Assembly (NCBI RefSeq): GCF_003337375.1
Contig: NZ_QPJD01000011.1
Location: 1 to 64,000 of the forward strand
DNA: 64,000 nt
Direction: 5' to 3'
DNA from: Paenibacillus prosopidis
GTDB lineage: Bacteria; Bacillota; Bacilli; Paenibacillales; Paenibacillaceae
In this document: positions 32,317 to 42,296 of the stretch, piece by piece
Position numbering within the stretch: the first letter of the stretch is position 1
How the letters are laid out: the number at the start of each line of letters is the position of its first letter
Translations under genes and position numbers: made by a program
The notes under the pieces: model-generated
Databases searched by the model: none
Told to the model about the DNA's origin: nothing
What the model saw: only the letters and a program-made list of their open reading frames with translations

Positions 32317-33513
32317 TTATACAGGCCGCTTTGCTTCCAGCAGCTCCGCTAAAATCGCAACAGCCGTATCGATTTCTTCCTCTGTAACGAGCAAATTCGG
32401 CAGCAGGCGAATGACGTTTGGCCCTGCCGAGATGACAATTAGACCGCGCTCCTGCGCTTCGTTCAGAATCCCCGCAATCGGTTCCGCGCATTCAATACCG
32501 ACAAGCAGTCCAAGACCGCGAACCTCATGCACAAAAGCGTTTCCTGCCAGCTTCCCGCGAAGCTGTCCGATCAAATACTCGCCCATTTGCGCTGCGCGCG
32601 CAGACAAGCCTTCGCCTACGATCGTCTCCAGCGTTGCTTTCACGACAGCAGTCGCAATCGGCGTACCGCCGAACGTCGAACCGTGGCTGCCTGCGGTGAA
32701 GCCTTCACGCAGCTTCTCCTTGGCTGCCATCGCACCGACCGGGAACCCGCTTCCCAGCCCTTTGGCCATGGTGAAAATGTCCGGCTCAATGCCGTAATGC
32801 TCGTAAGCAAACAGCTTGCCCGTACGTCCCATACCCGTCTGAATCTCGTCCGCTATGAGCAAAATGCCATGCTTTTCACACAAAGCGACGAGCCCTTTCA
32901 TATACGCAGCATCGACCGGATAAATACCGCCTTCCGCCTGCACCATCTCCAGCATTATAGCAGCTGTCTTATCGGATACAGCCGCCTCTAAAGCTTCCAG
33001 ATCATTCAGAGGAATCGTCTTGAAGCCTTCAGGCAGCGGCGCAAAGCCTTCCTTCACCTTCGCTTGACCCGTCGCCGTAAGCGTCGCGAGCGTCCGTCCG
33101 TGGAATGACTGTTCGAAAGTAATGATTTCGTAACGTCCGTTATTCAGTACTTTCTGGTTATAACGGCGGGCAAGCTTAATGGCCGCTTCGTTCGCCTCGG
33201 CACCTGAGTTGCAGAAGAACACAGCATCGGCGCAGCTGTTATCGGTAATCAGCTTCGCCGCTTCCACCTGGTTCGGAATATGAAACAAGTTGGATACATG
33301 CCACAGCTCATCGAGCTGCTTGATAAGCGCCGCTTTAATTTGCTTTGGGGCATGCCCGAGGTTCGTTACAGCAATACCGCTCATAAAATCGAGATAACGC
33401 TTGCCTTGATCATCCCAAAGCCAGCTGCCGTCACCCTTTACCAATGCAATCGGATATCTCGCATATGTAGGAAACAGAGATAGATCGGCTGCTGCCGTCT
33501 TCGTCTCGCTCAT
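32317..33513 (-). CDS. argD: Acetylornithine aminotransferase ArgD
   Basis: A PLP-dependent class III aminotransferase that converts N-acetylglutamate semialdehyde to N-acetylornithine. It has 398 residues. The cofactor-binding blocks are FCNSGAEANEAAIKLAR, LIADEIQTGMGRTG and the Schiff-base lysine in MAKGLGSGFPVGA. It starts 5 bp after the argB stop, so translation is probably coupled. Confidence 0.97.
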   Translation of the reverse strand: MSETKTAAADLSLFPTYARYPIALVKGDGSWLWDDQGKRYLDFMSGIAVTNLGHAPKQIKAALIKQLDELWHVSNLFHIPNQVEAAKLITDNSCADAVFFCNSGAEANEAAIKLARRYNQKVLNNGRYEIITFEQSFHGRTLATLTATGQAKVKEGFAPLPEGFKTIPLNDLEALEAAVSDKTAAIMLEMVQAEGGIYPVDAAYMKGLVALCEKHGILLIADEIQTGMGRTGKLFAYEHYGIEPDIFTMAKGLGSGFPVGAMAAKEKLREGFTAGSHGSTFGGTPIATAVVKATLETIVGEGLSARAAQMGEYLIGQLRGKLAGNAFVHEVRGLGLLVGIECAEPIAGILNEAQERGLIVISAGPNVIRLLPNLLVTEEEIDTAVAILAELLEAKRPV

Positions 33514-33518
33514 CGACC

Positions 33519-34325
33519 TTACACCCGCCTTTCATTCATCTGAACAATTCGCGTACCGACGCCGCCCTCGCGGACAGCCCTCGTTAACACGCCCTGTTCC
33601 TCACCGCTTACGATCACAACCTCGCGCACACGGCCCTGGATACATTGGATAGCCGCGCGCACTTTAGGAATCATGCCGCCATAAATTTCGCCGCTCGCAA
33701 TCATCGCTTCAATATCTTCTACCGTTGCAACAGGCAATACCTGCTTTTGGCCGTCCACCGTCTTCAAAATGCCGGGAACGTCCGTTACGACGATCATCCG
33801 CTCCACGCCCAGATGAGAGGCAACCGCACCTGCGGCCGTATCGGCGTTAATATTATAACGCTGGCCCTGCCCGTCAATCCCGATTGGCGCAATGACGGGG
33901 ATATACCCCATTTCCATTACGCCTTCGATAAGCGCGGCATTCACATCCGTCACGTCGCCAACGAAGCCGATTTCCGCAGCATTTGCAACCGGCTGAGCCT
34001 GGATAAGCATGCCGTCCACGCCCGATAAGCCTAGCGCCTTCGCTCCGTTTGTTTGGATTTTGCGCACAATCTCTTTATTGATTCGCCCTGCAAGCACCAT
34101 CTCCACCACGTCAAGGACAGCGTCATTGGTCTTACGAAGACCGTTCACGAACTCCGTCTCAATGCCAAGCTTGCCGAGCGTCTCCGATATGGCGGGTCCG
34201 CCTCCATGTACAATAACCGGGCGCACGCCCGTAAGCTGCAGCTCACGCAGCTCATCAAAAAAGCTATTCGGCAGCGCCGCAAGCGTGCTGCCGCCGCATT
34301 TCATCACAAACCGTTGCTCCGTCAC
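33519..34325 (-). CDS. argB: Acetylglutamate kinase ArgB
   Basis: Phosphorylates N-acetylglutamate, often the control point of the pathway. Motifs are VMKCGGST (phosphate loop), IVHGGGPAIS, and the C-terminal GGMIPKVRAAIQC. I prefer the GTG at 34323-34325, which has GGAGGG 9 nt upstream (268 residues). An ATG at 34347-34349 is in frame and lies 5 bp after the argJ stop, but it has a weaker ribosome binding site and adds only eight residues. Confidence 0.95.
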   Translation of the reverse strand: MTEQRFVMKCGGSTLAALPNSFFDELRELQLTGVRPVIVHGGGPAISETLGKLGIETEFVNGLRKTNDAVLDVVEMVLAGRINKEIVRKIQTNGAKALGLSGVDGMLIQAQPVANAAEIGFVGDVTDVNAALIEGVMEMGYIPVIAPIGIDGQGQRYNINADTAAGAVASHLGVERMIVVTDVPGILKTVDGQKQVLPVATVEDIEAMIASGEIYGGMIPKVRAAIQCIQGRVREVVIVSGEEQGVLTRAVREGGVGTRIVQMNERRV

Positions 34326-34353
34326 TGTTCCATACCCTCCAACGTTCATTCGC

Positions 34354-35595
34354 TTACGTCCGGTACGCCGCGTTAATGCGAACATAGTCGTACGTCAAAT
34401 CACAGCCCCAAGCCGTCGCCTTGCCATCGCCGTTATGAAGATCCACGCGAATAACGACGGTATCGCCTTTTAAATATTCCAAAGCAATCTCTTCATCAAA
34501 TACAACGGGACGTGATTGCTCTAACGTTAAAATATCGCCTAAACGGATGTCGACCGTCTCCGGATTAACCGGCTGTCCTGCGCGGCCGACCGCCGCAATA
34601 ATTCGGCCCCAGTTCGCATCGGCACCGAACACTGCCGACTTCACGAGCGACGATCCGATGACCGTCTTCGCAATCGCTTGCGCGGAATCGTCGCTAACCG
34701 CTCCGTTCACCTGCACCTCAACGAGCTTCGTCGCGCCTTCGCCATCGCGCGCGATCGCTTTCGCCAGCACCTCGCACACATAACGAACTGCTGCCGCAAA
34801 AGCAGCCCAGCCCTCGTGCTGCGGTGTCAGCTCGCGGTTGCCGGCAAGTCCGCTTGCCATGGCAACGAGCATGTCGTTCGTGCTTGTATCGCCATCTACC
34901 GTAATCATGTTGAAAGTAAGGTCCGTTGCCTGGCGCAGCAGCTGCTGCAGCGCCTCGCTGCCGATTGCGGCATCCGTCGTTACGAAGCCGAGCATCGTCG
35001 CCATGTTAGGATGAATCATTCCCGACCCTTTGGCAGCGCCCGCTACATGGATGCGCTGACCGTCAAGCTCAAGCTCTACGCAAACCATTTTCTGAACAAG
35101 ATCCGTTGTTAGAATCGCTTGGCAGAAGCCGTCCGCGCCTTCGCGGCTGCCTTCCAAACGTGAAGGAAGCTCATCGATACCGCTGCGCACCTTATCCATC
35201 TTCAGCAGCTCGCCGATAACGCCCGTCGAAGCAACCGCTACATGATCCGCCGATACGCCGATCGACTCTGCAAACCGTGCGCGCATTTCGTATGCATCCG
35301 CATCCCCTTGCTTGCCTGTGCATGCATTCGCGTTGCCGCTGTTCACCAGCACCGCGCGCAGCACGCCGCCCGCTCCGATGCTTTCACGAGTTACCTGAAG
35401 CGGTGCCGCTTGGAACACATTGGTCGTATAAACGCCCGCTGCCGCCGCCGGCACTTCACAGACGATCGCTCCCAGATCGTTGCGCGTCGTTTTTTTGAGA
35501 CCGCAATGCAGTCCGCCTGCTTTGAATCCTTTAGGCGTTGTTATCGAGCCGTCTGCGACGACCGAGAACAATGATGCCCTATTCTCCTGTCCCAT
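34354..35595 (-). CDS. argJ: Bifunctional glutamate N-acetyltransferase/ornithine acetyltransferase ArgJ
   Basis: Recycles the acetyl group from N-acetylornithine to glutamate, making the pathway cyclic. It has 413 residues. The self-cleavage site lies in HPNMATMLGF with the new N-terminal nucleophile Thr200 (cut between Ala199 and Thr200), so the mature enzyme is an alpha-beta heterotetramer as in the family. The oxyanion residues in STGVIGE are present. Second gene of the arginine run, 38 bp after argC. Confidence 0.97.
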   Translation of the reverse strand: MGQENRASLFSVVADGSITTPKGFKAGGLHCGLKKTTRNDLGAIVCEVPAAAAGVYTTNVFQAAPLQVTRESIGAGGVLRAVLVNSGNANACTGKQGDADAYEMRARFAESIGVSADHVAVASTGVIGELLKMDKVRSGIDELPSRLEGSREGADGFCQAILTTDLVQKMVCVELELDGQRIHVAGAAKGSGMIHPNMATMLGFVTTDAAIGSEALQQLLRQATDLTFNMITVDGDTSTNDMLVAMASGLAGNRELTPQHEGWAAFAAAVRYVCEVLAKAIARDGEGATKLVEVQVNGAVSDDSAQAIAKTVIGSSLVKSAVFGADANWGRIIAAVGRAGQPVNPETVDIRLGDILTLEQSRPVVFDEEIALEYLKGDTVVIRVDLHNGDGKATAWGCDLTYDYVRINAAYRT

Positions 35596-35633
35596 GGTAG
35601 AATCGTATCCCCTTCACGTGTATGAGTGTATTT

Positions 35634-36683
35634 TTACGGATAAGCCGGGACAAATTGCAAACCAAGCGTCTCGTCCCAGCCCATCATCAAATTCATGTTT
35701 TGTATCGCTTGGCCTGCTGCGCCTTTAACCAAATTATCAATAACGGAAACGATCGTTACGCGTCCCGTACGCTGGTCTACCGCAAAGCCGATATCGCAGT
35801 AATTCGAGCCCCATACTTCCTTCGTCGCCGGCCATTGACCTTCCGGACGAATACGCACGAAGCGGCGGCCTTCATAATAAGAACGGTATAATTCGATAAA
35901 ATCATTTGTGCTCCGCTCGCCCTGTACGCTCGCGTACATCGTCGACATTATGCCCCGCGTCATCGGCACGAGATGCGTCGTAAATGTCGTCACGACCGGT
36001 TTTGTAGCAACATCAGACAATACCATTTCAATTTCAGGAATATGCTGATGTTTGTTTAGCTTATATGCTTTCAGGTTTTCATTGAGTTCTGAATAATGAG
36101 TGCCAAGCGAAGCTCCGCGACCCGCGCCGGAAACACCCGACTTCGCATCGATTATAATCGTAGACGGATCGATCCAGCCTTCTTTTACAGCAGGGATTAG
36201 GCCAAGCAGCGTAGCTGTCGGATAACAGCCGGGATTTGAAATGAATGACGCATCAAGCACCTGGTCACCATAAATTTCGGCGAGCCCGAAAACCGCTTGC
36301 TGTAAATACGCTTCTTCTGCAGCTTCCTTATTGTACCACTGCTTATACAGTTCAGCTGACTTCAACCGGAAATCACCGGATAAATCGATGATTTTCAAGC
36401 CCGCTTCAAGCAGCTCCGGCGCAAGCTTGGCTGCCACGCCGGGAGGTGTTGCAAGAAAGACGACGTCTGCCTTCGCTTTAATGGCATCGGGCTCGACATC
36501 ATCGAGCAATTCTTCCCGTATGCCCGTTAAATGCGGATATCCTTCTGCAATCGGCGTTCCTGCACTGGATGACGAGATGACCGAGGTCACTTCAGCCAGC
36601 GGATGAGAAGCCAATAATCGAATCAGCTCTACACCGCCGTAGCCGGTAGAGCCGATAATCGCAATTTTCAACTTTGTGCTCAT
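35634..36683 (-). CDS. argC: N-acetyl-gamma-glutamyl-phosphate reductase ArgC
   Basis: NADPH-dependent reduction of acetylglutamyl phosphate to the semialdehyde. It has 349 residues from the ATG at 36681-36683 (behind GGGGAGAG). The Rossmann start AIIGSTGYGGVELIRLL and the catalytic cysteine in SNPGCYPTATLLGL are present. It heads argC-argJ-argB-argD-argF-argG-argH. Upstream lie a promoter with a candidate ARG box and a small reading frame that overlaps this start by ATGA. Confidence 0.97.
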   Translation of the reverse strand: MSTKLKIAIIGSTGYGGVELIRLLASHPLAEVTSVISSSSAGTPIAEGYPHLTGIREELLDDVEPDAIKAKADVVFLATPPGVAAKLAPELLEAGLKIIDLSGDFRLKSAELYKQWYNKEAAEEAYLQQAVFGLAEIYGDQVLDASFISNPGCYPTATLLGLIPAVKEGWIDPSTIIIDAKSGVSGAGRGASLGTHYSELNENLKAYKLNKHQHIPEIEMVLSDVATKPVVTTFTTHLVPMTRGIMSTMYASVQGERSTNDFIELYRSYYEGRRFVRIRPEGQWPATKEVWGSNYCDIGFAVDQRTGRVTIVSVIDNLVKGAAGQAIQNMNLMMGWDETLGLQFVPAYP

Positions 36684-36754
36684 ATTATTCTCTCCCCGTA
36701 ACTGGACGCCGCGCACCGCATTCGCCTTTCCAGGCAAGCAGGCAGCAGCCCCAT
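36680..36754 (-). CDS. Possible arginine-rich leader peptide of argC (24 codons)
   Basis: A short reading frame begins with ATG at 36752-36754 behind GGAAAGAG and ends with TGA overlapping the argC start as ATGA. It encodes 24 residues including four arginines, at positions 10, 11, 13 and 22 (ERRMRC, GERII). The first two are the rare-type codons AGG and CGA. This placement would couple argC translation to arginyl-tRNA supply. The frame is short enough to be chance. Confidence 0.35.
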   Translation of the reverse strand: MGLLPACLERRMRCAASSYGERII

Positions 36755-36762
36755 CTATTGCT

Positions 36763-36781
36763 CTTTCCGATAAGCGGAAAG
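36763..36781 (-). other. Small stem-loop in the argC leader
   Basis: A perfect 7-bp stem CTTTCCG / CGGAAAG with a 5-nt loop lies directly upstream of the candidate leader peptide; its right arm contains the GGAAAG of that peptide's ribosome binding site. No T run follows, so it is not a terminator. Confidence 0.4.
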
Positions 36782-36853
36782 ATTGTCTTCTTCTTCAACT
36801 AATTATTTTACATCATTCGGCAGTTGATGGAAATAAGCACTAGGTTCCGTATT

Positions 36854-36882
36854 ATTATACATTCGAATTCATAATAATACAA
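36854..36882 (-). promoter_or_regulatory. arg operon promoter with candidate ARG box
   Basis: On the minus strand TTGTAT (36877-36882), a 17-bp spacer and TATAAT (36854-36859). Inside the spacer and overlapping the -10, TGAATTCGAATGTA (36858-36871) resembles the ArgR/AhrC half-sites TGnATnnnnATnCA with one mismatch. A repressor there would block initiation. The leader RNA would be about 165 nt. Confidence 0.55.
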
Positions 36883-36897
36883 CGAATAAATCTGCTG

Positions 36898-37782
36898 TCA
36901 GCTCTCCAGTTTAAAGCCCTGTCCCAACACCTCGGCGGTATTGCTTATGATGACAAAAGCACCTGAATCTATCGCCCGCACAAGCTGCTTCAGCTTCGGC
37001 ACCTCGTTTTGCCCGACGACAACCATAAGTACCGTTCGACCTGCTCCTGTATACCCGCCATGGCCATCAAGCCTGGTCAACCCGCGGTCAAGATCATGCA
37101 AAATAGCTTCCGCAACCGCTTCGGATTGATCGCTTATGATGAAAGCAACCTTGGACAGCTGTAAGCCGCTTTGTACGAAATCTATTGTCTTGCTAGTCAC
37201 AAATAACCCAATCAGTGCATATAACGCAATTTCAGGCGATAGGAGCAACCCGGCTGCCGCTATAACACATCCATCAAAGCAAACAATCGCCAAGCTTAGC
37301 GGAAGCCCCGTATAGCGATGCAATATTTGCGCGGCCAGATCGATTCCCCCGGTCGAGCCGCCGCCGCGAAACACAAGACCAAGCCCAAGGCCGACACCGA
37401 TACCGCCATAAATGGCAGCGAGCAGTGGATTGCCTGTCGGCGAAGGCCAACCATCCGTCAGCAGCACGAACAATGGAAGCAATATCGAGCCAAGCGCTGT
37501 TTTGAACGCGAACCGCTTGCCCAGCAGCCACAAGCCGGCAACAAACAGCGGAATGTTGATCGCCCATTGCGTAATGGCCGGCGTAATGCCTGCCATTCTC
37601 TGTACAAGAATCGATATGCCTGATACGCCTCCGGAGGCGATACCGTTCGGAACCATGAACATATTAAAACTGATTGCAACAATGACAGACCCAATAAGAA
37701 GCTGGACGACACTCCAAACGGTCTGTGTCCGCGAACTTAACGTACGCCCGCCTTTTCTTCGCTTTGTCGGACTACCCTTCAT
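36898..37782 (-). CDS. YitT family membrane protein (DUF161/DUF2179)
   Basis: A membrane protein of 294 residues with five or six N-terminal helices (about 20-210) and a cytoplasmic C-terminal domain (DUF2179-like, about 215-290: SDQSEAVAEAILHDLDRGLTRLDGHGGYTG). The glycine-rich GLVFRGGGSTGGIDL segment is characteristic of the family. Function is not established. Start ATG with GGAGATAG. It is flanked by the prfB terminator upstream and the arg promoter downstream, so it is probably transcribed alone. Confidence 0.9.
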   Translation of the reverse strand: MKGSPTKRRKGGRTLSSRTQTVWSVVQLLIGSVIVAISFNMFMVPNGIASGGVSGISILVQRMAGITPAITQWAINIPLFVAGLWLLGKRFAFKTALGSILLPLFVLLTDGWPSPTGNPLLAAIYGGIGVGLGLGLVFRGGGSTGGIDLAAQILHRYTGLPLSLAIVCFDGCVIAAAGLLLSPEIALYALIGLFVTSKTIDFVQSGLQLSKVAFIISDQSEAVAEAILHDLDRGLTRLDGHGGYTGAGRTVLMVVVGQNEVPKLKQLVRAIDSGAFVIISNTAEVLGQGFKLES

Positions 37783-37826
37783 CTCTTCTATCTCCTTACC
37801 CCAGCCTTCGATTTACCCGCATTCGC

Positions 37827-37867
37827 AAAAAGAAGAGTTCCACACCTTATCAGTGTTGGAACTCTTC
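37827..37867 (-). terminator. Terminator after prfB
   Basis: A 14-bp stem GAAGAGTTCCA-CAC / GTG-TGGAACTCTTC (37832-37867, one mismatch) is followed by five T residues on the minus strand. Confidence 0.92.
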
Positions 37868-37899
37868 GCCTGAGCTATGCATTTTATAGGTGCCGCACG

Positions 37900-39007
37900 T
37901 TAGTCATGACGAATCTGACTGCGTAAATAACCATCAATAAACGCATCCAAATCGCCGTCCATAACCGCGCCGACATTCCCCGTCTCCACCGATGTACGGT
38001 GATCCTTCACCATGCTGTACGGATGGAAAACATACGAACGGATTTGGCTGCCCCAAGCAATATCCGATTGCTCGCCGCGAATTTCTGCCAATGCCTTCAT
38101 TTGCTCCTCGATCTTCCGTTCATACAGCTTGGAACGTAGCATCTTCATTGCCCGTTCACGGTTCTGTATTTGCGAACGCTCCTGCTGGCATGCGACGACA
38201 ATGCCTGATGGTATATGCGTAATCCGGATAGCCGACTCCGTCTTGTTGACGTGCTGACCGCCCGCTCCGCTTGCACGGTACGTATCCACCTTCAAATCCT
38301 CGGTACGAATCTCAATCTCAATATCGTCATCGATTTCCGGCATCACGTCACAGGATGCAAACGATGTATGGCGGCGGCCGGCCGAGTCGAACGGCGATAT
38401 CCGAACGAGTCGATGCACGCCTTTCTCCGCCTTCAGGTAGCCGTAGGCATTGTAGCCTTTGACCAAAATCGTAACGCTCTTAATACCTGCCTCATCACCC
38501 GGCAAATAATCGAGCAGCTCGACTTTGAAGCCCCGTTTCTCCGCCCAGCGCGTATACATCCGGTACAGCATCAGTCCCCAGTCCTGCGACTCCGTACCGC
38601 CAGCACCCGGATGAAGCTCCAAAATCGCATTCAGCTTATCGTACGGCTGATTAAGCAGCAGCTGCAGCTCGAACTCGCTGACTTTGCGCAGCAGCTCCTG
38701 CACGCCGCTCACCACATCCGCTTGAAGCGACTCGTCGTTTTCCTCTTCCGCCAGCTCCAGCAGCATCTGCAGCTCTTCCTGCTCGCTGTTCAGCCGTTCA
38801 TATTGCTCTACGACCGACTTGACAGCATTAAGCTCGGAAATAACGCTTTGCGCCTTCTCGTTGTCATCCCAGAAATCGGGGAAGGTCATCTTCTCTTCGA
38901 AGTTTGCAATGATCTCCTGCTTAAGATCTAAGTCAAAGAGACCCCCTGAGCTCTTGGAGCCGCTTGGCCATTTCACGCAGGTCTTGTTTAACCGTTATGT
39001 CTATCAT
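37900..39007 (-). CDS. prfB: Peptide chain release factor 2 (PrfB), with programmed +1 frameshift
   Basis: Terminates translation at UGA and UAA. The gene is read in two frames. Frame 1 starts at ATG 39005-39007 and runs 24 codons to an in-frame TGA (38933-38935). The ribosome then slips +1 on CTT and continues with Asp-Leu-Asp-Leu, giving 368 residues in all, the normal RF2 length. The catalytic GGQ motif ([13 protein letters not shown]) and the stop-codon-reading SPF tripeptide (ISPFDSAG) are present. It follows secA after 67 bp, as in B. subtilis. An annotation that begins at the second-frame ATG (38976) would miss the true N-terminus. Confidence 0.97.
38932..38947 (-). promoter_or_regulatory. 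Programmed frameshift site of prfB
   Basis: On the minus strand AGGGGG (a ribosome-binding-like stimulator) is followed after TCT by CTT TGA C. This is the canonical RF2 autoregulatory site: scarce RF2 lets the ribosome pause at TGA and slip forward by one. Confidence 0.96.
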
Positions 39008-39074
39008 AGCGCCGCTTCACCTCAAAATAGTTGTTCATCCACTTACCGTATGCTGCATGATCCGGCGCTGTTCC

Positions 39075-41582
39075 TTACTTGCCGTGACATTGCTTGTACT
39101 TCTTGCCGCTGCCGCATGGGCAGCTATCGTTACGGCCGACGCGCTCCTCGCGCTTGGCAGGACGCTTCTCTTGCGCTTCTCCGCCGCCGCTTGTCGTGGT
39201 CGTTTGCCCCTTCGCTACCTCTTGACGCTCCAGGTTGCTCTCAACGCGCGCCTTCATAATATATTTCGCGACTTCCTCTTGAATGTTCTCGATCATTTCC
39301 TTGAACATTTCGAAGCCTTCAAACTGGTATTCGCGAAGCGGATCGGTACCGCCATAAGCTCGTAAATGGATACCTTGACGAAGCTGGTCCATCGCATCGA
39401 TGTGATCCATCCATTTGCTGTCTACCGCACGAAGCACAACGACCTTCTCGAACTCGCGCATCGTTTCCGGCCCAAGCTCTTCTTCGCGCTGATCATAGTA
39501 TTCAACGACCTTCTTATAAATAAAGTCGATGATTTCTTCCTTCTCTTTGCCCCATAGCACTTCCTTTGTCAAAGTGCCTTCCTGCAGGAATGTTGCATGC
39601 GCATAATCCACAATGGCCTGCAAATCCCATTCCTCCGGAATATCCTCCGCGCAGTGTGCCTCTACAATGCGGTCGATAACCGGTTTAATCATATCCATGA
39701 CTTCCTTGCGGATATTTTCCGAGCCAAGAATGTCGCGGCGCTGCTTGTAAATAACTTCACGCTGCTGGTTCATGACATCGTCGTACTGCAATACGACCTT
39801 CCGGATGTCAAAGTTGTTGCCTTCGACGCGTTTCTGAGCAGATTCAATTGCTCTTGAGATCATGCGGCTCTCGATCGGCTGATCCTCATCAAGTCCAAGC
39901 TTATCCATCATGCCCATAATGTTCTCGGAGCCGAAACGGCGCATCAGCTCGTCTTCTAGGGACAAATAAAATTGCGTTGAGCCCGGATCGCCTTGACGTC
40001 CGGAACGGCCGCGCAGCTGATTATCGATCCGCCGGCTTTCATGCCGTTCCGTACCGATAATGTGCAAGCCGCCAATGTCAGCAACGGTATCGCCCAGCAA
40101 AATGTCGGTACCGCGGCCGGCCATGTTCGTCGCAATCGTAACCGAGCCGGCTTGCCCGGCACGAGAAATAATTTCCGCTTCCTCGGCATGGAACTTGGCG
40201 TTAAGCACCTTATGCGCAATTCCTCTGCGCTTCAGCATATCAGCAAGCTTCTCCGAGTTTTCGATCGAAATCGTACCGACGAGCACGGGTTGATTTTTGC
40301 TGTGACGCGCCACGATCTCTTCAACAACCGCTTTAAACTTGCCGTTCTCGGATTTATATACGACATCCGGCAAATCTTTACGGATCATCGAACGGTTCGT
40401 AGGCACTTGAATAACGTCCAGGCCGTAAATCCGTTTAAACTCTTCTTCCTCTGTCTTCGCCGTACCGGTCATACCGGCCAGCTTGCGGTACATACGGAAG
40501 TAGTTTTGGAACGTAATGGTCGCAAGCGTCATGCTCTCATTTTGAACCTTCAGCTGTTCCTTTGCTTCTATCGCCTGATGCAGACCGTCGCTGTAACGGC
40601 GACCCGACATCAAACGGCCCGTAAATTCGTCGACGATGACGACTTCGTCTTCCTGCACGACGTAATCGACATCGCGCCTCATAATAAAGTTAGCCTTCAA
40701 AGCTTGCTCAACGTGGTGATTAATAAGCACGTTCGCATGGTCAAATAAGTTCTCAATCTGGAAAGCCCGCTCCGCCTTCTCAACGCCCGCTTCTGTCAGC
40801 GTTACGTTGCGCAGCTTCACATCAATCGTATAATCCTCTTCCGCCTTCAAGCGGCTTACAAAACGGTCCGCGGCGAAATAAAGCTCAGTCGACTTCGCAG
40901 CTTGTCCGGAAATAATAAGCGGAGTCCGCGCCTCATCAACCAGAATGGAGTCCACCTCATCGATAATCGCAAAATATAACGGGCGTTGTACCATTTGTTC
41001 CTTGTACAGCACCATATTGTCGCGCAAATAATCGAACCCGAATTCATTGTTCGTACCGTGAGTAATATCGCAAGCATAAGCATGCTGCTTCTCTTCATGC
41101 GACAAGCCGTGTACGTTACAGCCGACAGTCATACCAAGGAACTCGTATATTTGTCCCATAATCTCACTATCGCGCTGAGCCAAGTAATTGTTGACCGTAA
41201 TGACATGTACGCCTTTGCCTAGCAAAGCATTTAGATATACTGGAAGCGTCGCAACGAGCGTCTTGCCTTCACCCGTTTTCATTTCCGCTATTTTACCCTC
41301 GTGGAGTGCCATTCCGCCAAGCAGCTGCACGTCAAAATGACGCATGCCCAGCGTACGCTTCGATGCTTCTCGTACCGTTGCAAAAGCTTCCGGTAGCAGA
41401 TCGTCTAACGTTTCGCCTTTTTCTATTCTCATTTTAAATTCATCGGTTTTTGCGCGAAGCGCCTCGTCTGACAGAGAAGTAAATTTCGATTCCATTGCAT
41501 TAATTTCTTCTACCGTCCGCGTGAGCCGTTTTACTTCACGCTCGTTTGGGTCGCCGAATATCTTTTTCACTAGTCCGAGCAT
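39075..41582 (-). CDS. secA: Preprotein translocase ATPase SecA
   Basis: The motor of Sec protein export at the membrane. It has 835 residues from the ATG at 41580-41582 ([16 protein letters not shown]); the upstream in-frame ATG would add 52 atypical residues. Motifs are [14 protein letters not shown] (Walker A), [17 protein letters not shown] (DEAD-like), GMTGTAKTE and [12 protein letters not shown]. The C-terminus has the zinc-binding SEC-C motif ([15 protein letters not shown]), which binds SecB-like partners or ribosomes. It has its own promoter after the hpf terminator. Confidence 0.98.
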   Translation of the reverse strand: MLGLVKKIFGDPNEREVKRLTRTVEEINAMESKFTSLSDEALRAKTDEFKMRIEKGETLDDLLPEAFATVREASKRTLGMRHFDVQLLGGMALHEGKIAEMKTGEGKTLVATLPVYLNALLGKGVHVITVNNYLAQRDSEIMGQIYEFLGMTVGCNVHGLSHEEKQHAYACDITHGTNNEFGFDYLRDNMVLYKEQMVQRPLYFAIIDEVDSILVDEARTPLIISGQAAKSTELYFAADRFVSRLKAEEDYTIDVKLRNVTLTEAGVEKAERAFQIENLFDHANVLINHHVEQALKANFIMRRDVDYVVQEDEVVIVDEFTGRLMSGRRYSDGLHQAIEAKEQLKVQNESMTLATITFQNYFRMYRKLAGMTGTAKTEEEEFKRIYGLDVIQVPTNRSMIRKDLPDVVYKSENGKFKAVVEEIVARHSKNQPVLVGTISIENSEKLADMLKRRGIAHKVLNAKFHAEEAEIISRAGQAGSVTIATNMAGRGTDILLGDTVADIGGLHIIGTERHESRRIDNQLRGRSGRQGDPGSTQFYLSLEDELMRRFGSENIMGMMDKLGLDEDQPIESRMISRAIESAQKRVEGNNFDIRKVVLQYDDVMNQQREVIYKQRRDILGSENIRKEVMDMIKPVIDRIVEAHCAEDIPEEWDLQAIVDYAHATFLQEGTLTKEVLWGKEKEEIIDFIYKKVVEYYDQREEELGPETMREFEKVVVLRAVDSKWMDHIDAMDQLRQGIHLRAYGGTDPLREYQFEGFEMFKEMIENIQEEVAKYIMKARVESNLERQEVAKGQTTTTSGGGEAQEKRPAKREERVGRNDSCPCGSGKKYKQCHGK

Positions 41583-41623
41583 GTCTTCCGTTGCCCCTTT
41601 CGTAATTACGCCTCTATCCTTAA

Positions 41624-41652
41624 ATTGTAACAGTTTGTAGACAACGCCGCAA
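41624..41652 (-). promoter_or_regulatory. Putative sigma-A promoter of secA-prfB
   Basis: On the minus strand TTGCGG (41647-41652), a 17-bp spacer and TACAAT (41624-41629), about 42 bp before the secA start and downstream of the hpf terminator. Confidence 0.5.
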
Positions 41653-41663
41653 CGAGGCCCTTT

Positions 41664-41701
41664 GAAAAGAAAAAGCCTCTCTCCAAAAAGGAGAAAAGGC
41701 T
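41664..41701 (-). terminator. Terminator after hpf
   Basis: The stem AGCCT-TTCTCC / GGAGA-AGGCT (41674-41701) is followed on the minus strand by TTTTTCTTTTC. Confidence 0.85.
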
Positions 41702-41724
41702 CATTCGTATAAGTATAATGGCAG

Positions 41725-42270
41725 TTAGCCTTGTTCAATTAATCCGTACTTCCCATCGCTGCGTTTGTATACGACGTTAACCTCCTCACTTTCGATATTC
41801 GCAAAGACGAAGAAGCTATGTCCTACCATATTCATTTGCAATATCGCTTCTTCCACGTCCATGGGCTTCAAGTTGAAACGCTTCGTCCGTACGAGTTCCA
41901 GTTCGTCTTCCTCATCCAGAACGCTTACTGCCGAGCCTTCCTCCCTGAACAAGGAGCGTACCCCGCTGCCTTGGCGGAACTTACGGTTAACCTTCGTCTT
42001 ATGTTTACGTATTTGCCGTTCGAGTTTATCCGTTACTAAATCAATAGAAGCGTACATATCCTCGCTTCTCTCCTCGGCTCTTAGCATGACGCCGACTAGT
42101 GGAATGGTCACCTCAACTGTATGCTTCCCTTTGGTGACGGATAGTGTTACGTTAATTTCGGAGGCGACTGGTGTTTCAAAGTATTTGTCCAATCGGCTGA
42201 GTTTCTTTTCGACGTAGTCTCTCAATGCGTCTGTCACTTGAAAGTGTTGACCTCGAATGTTGTAGTTCAT
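41725..42270 (-). CDS. hpf: Long-form ribosome hibernation promoting factor HPF
   Basis: Binds the 30S subunit in stationary phase and pairs ribosomes into inactive 100S dimers. It has 181 residues, the long form of Firmicutes. The N-terminal RaiA-like domain (about 1-100, [24 protein letters not shown]) joins through an acidic linker to the C-terminal dimerisation domain (about 125-178, [29 protein letters not shown]). ATG with AAGGAGGAG upstream. Located before secA as in B. subtilis (yvyD), but separated by a terminator. Confidence 0.97.
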   Translation of the reverse strand: MNYNIRGQHFQVTDALRDYVEKKLSRLDKYFETPVASEINVTLSVTKGKHTVEVTIPLVGVMLRAEERSEDMYASIDLVTDKLERQIRKHKTKVNRKFRQGSGVRSLFREEGSAVSVLDEEDELELVRTKRFNLKPMDVEEAILQMNMVGHSFFVFANIESEEVNVVYKRSDGKYGLIEQG

Positions 42271-42296
42271 GGGGAACTCCTCCTTTACATGAGCTT

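Noticed and set aside
37900..38976. prfB as a gene beginning at ATG 38976, or as a frameshifted pseudogene
   Set aside because: The 24-codon upstream frame and canonical slippage site show the normal RF2 arrangement.
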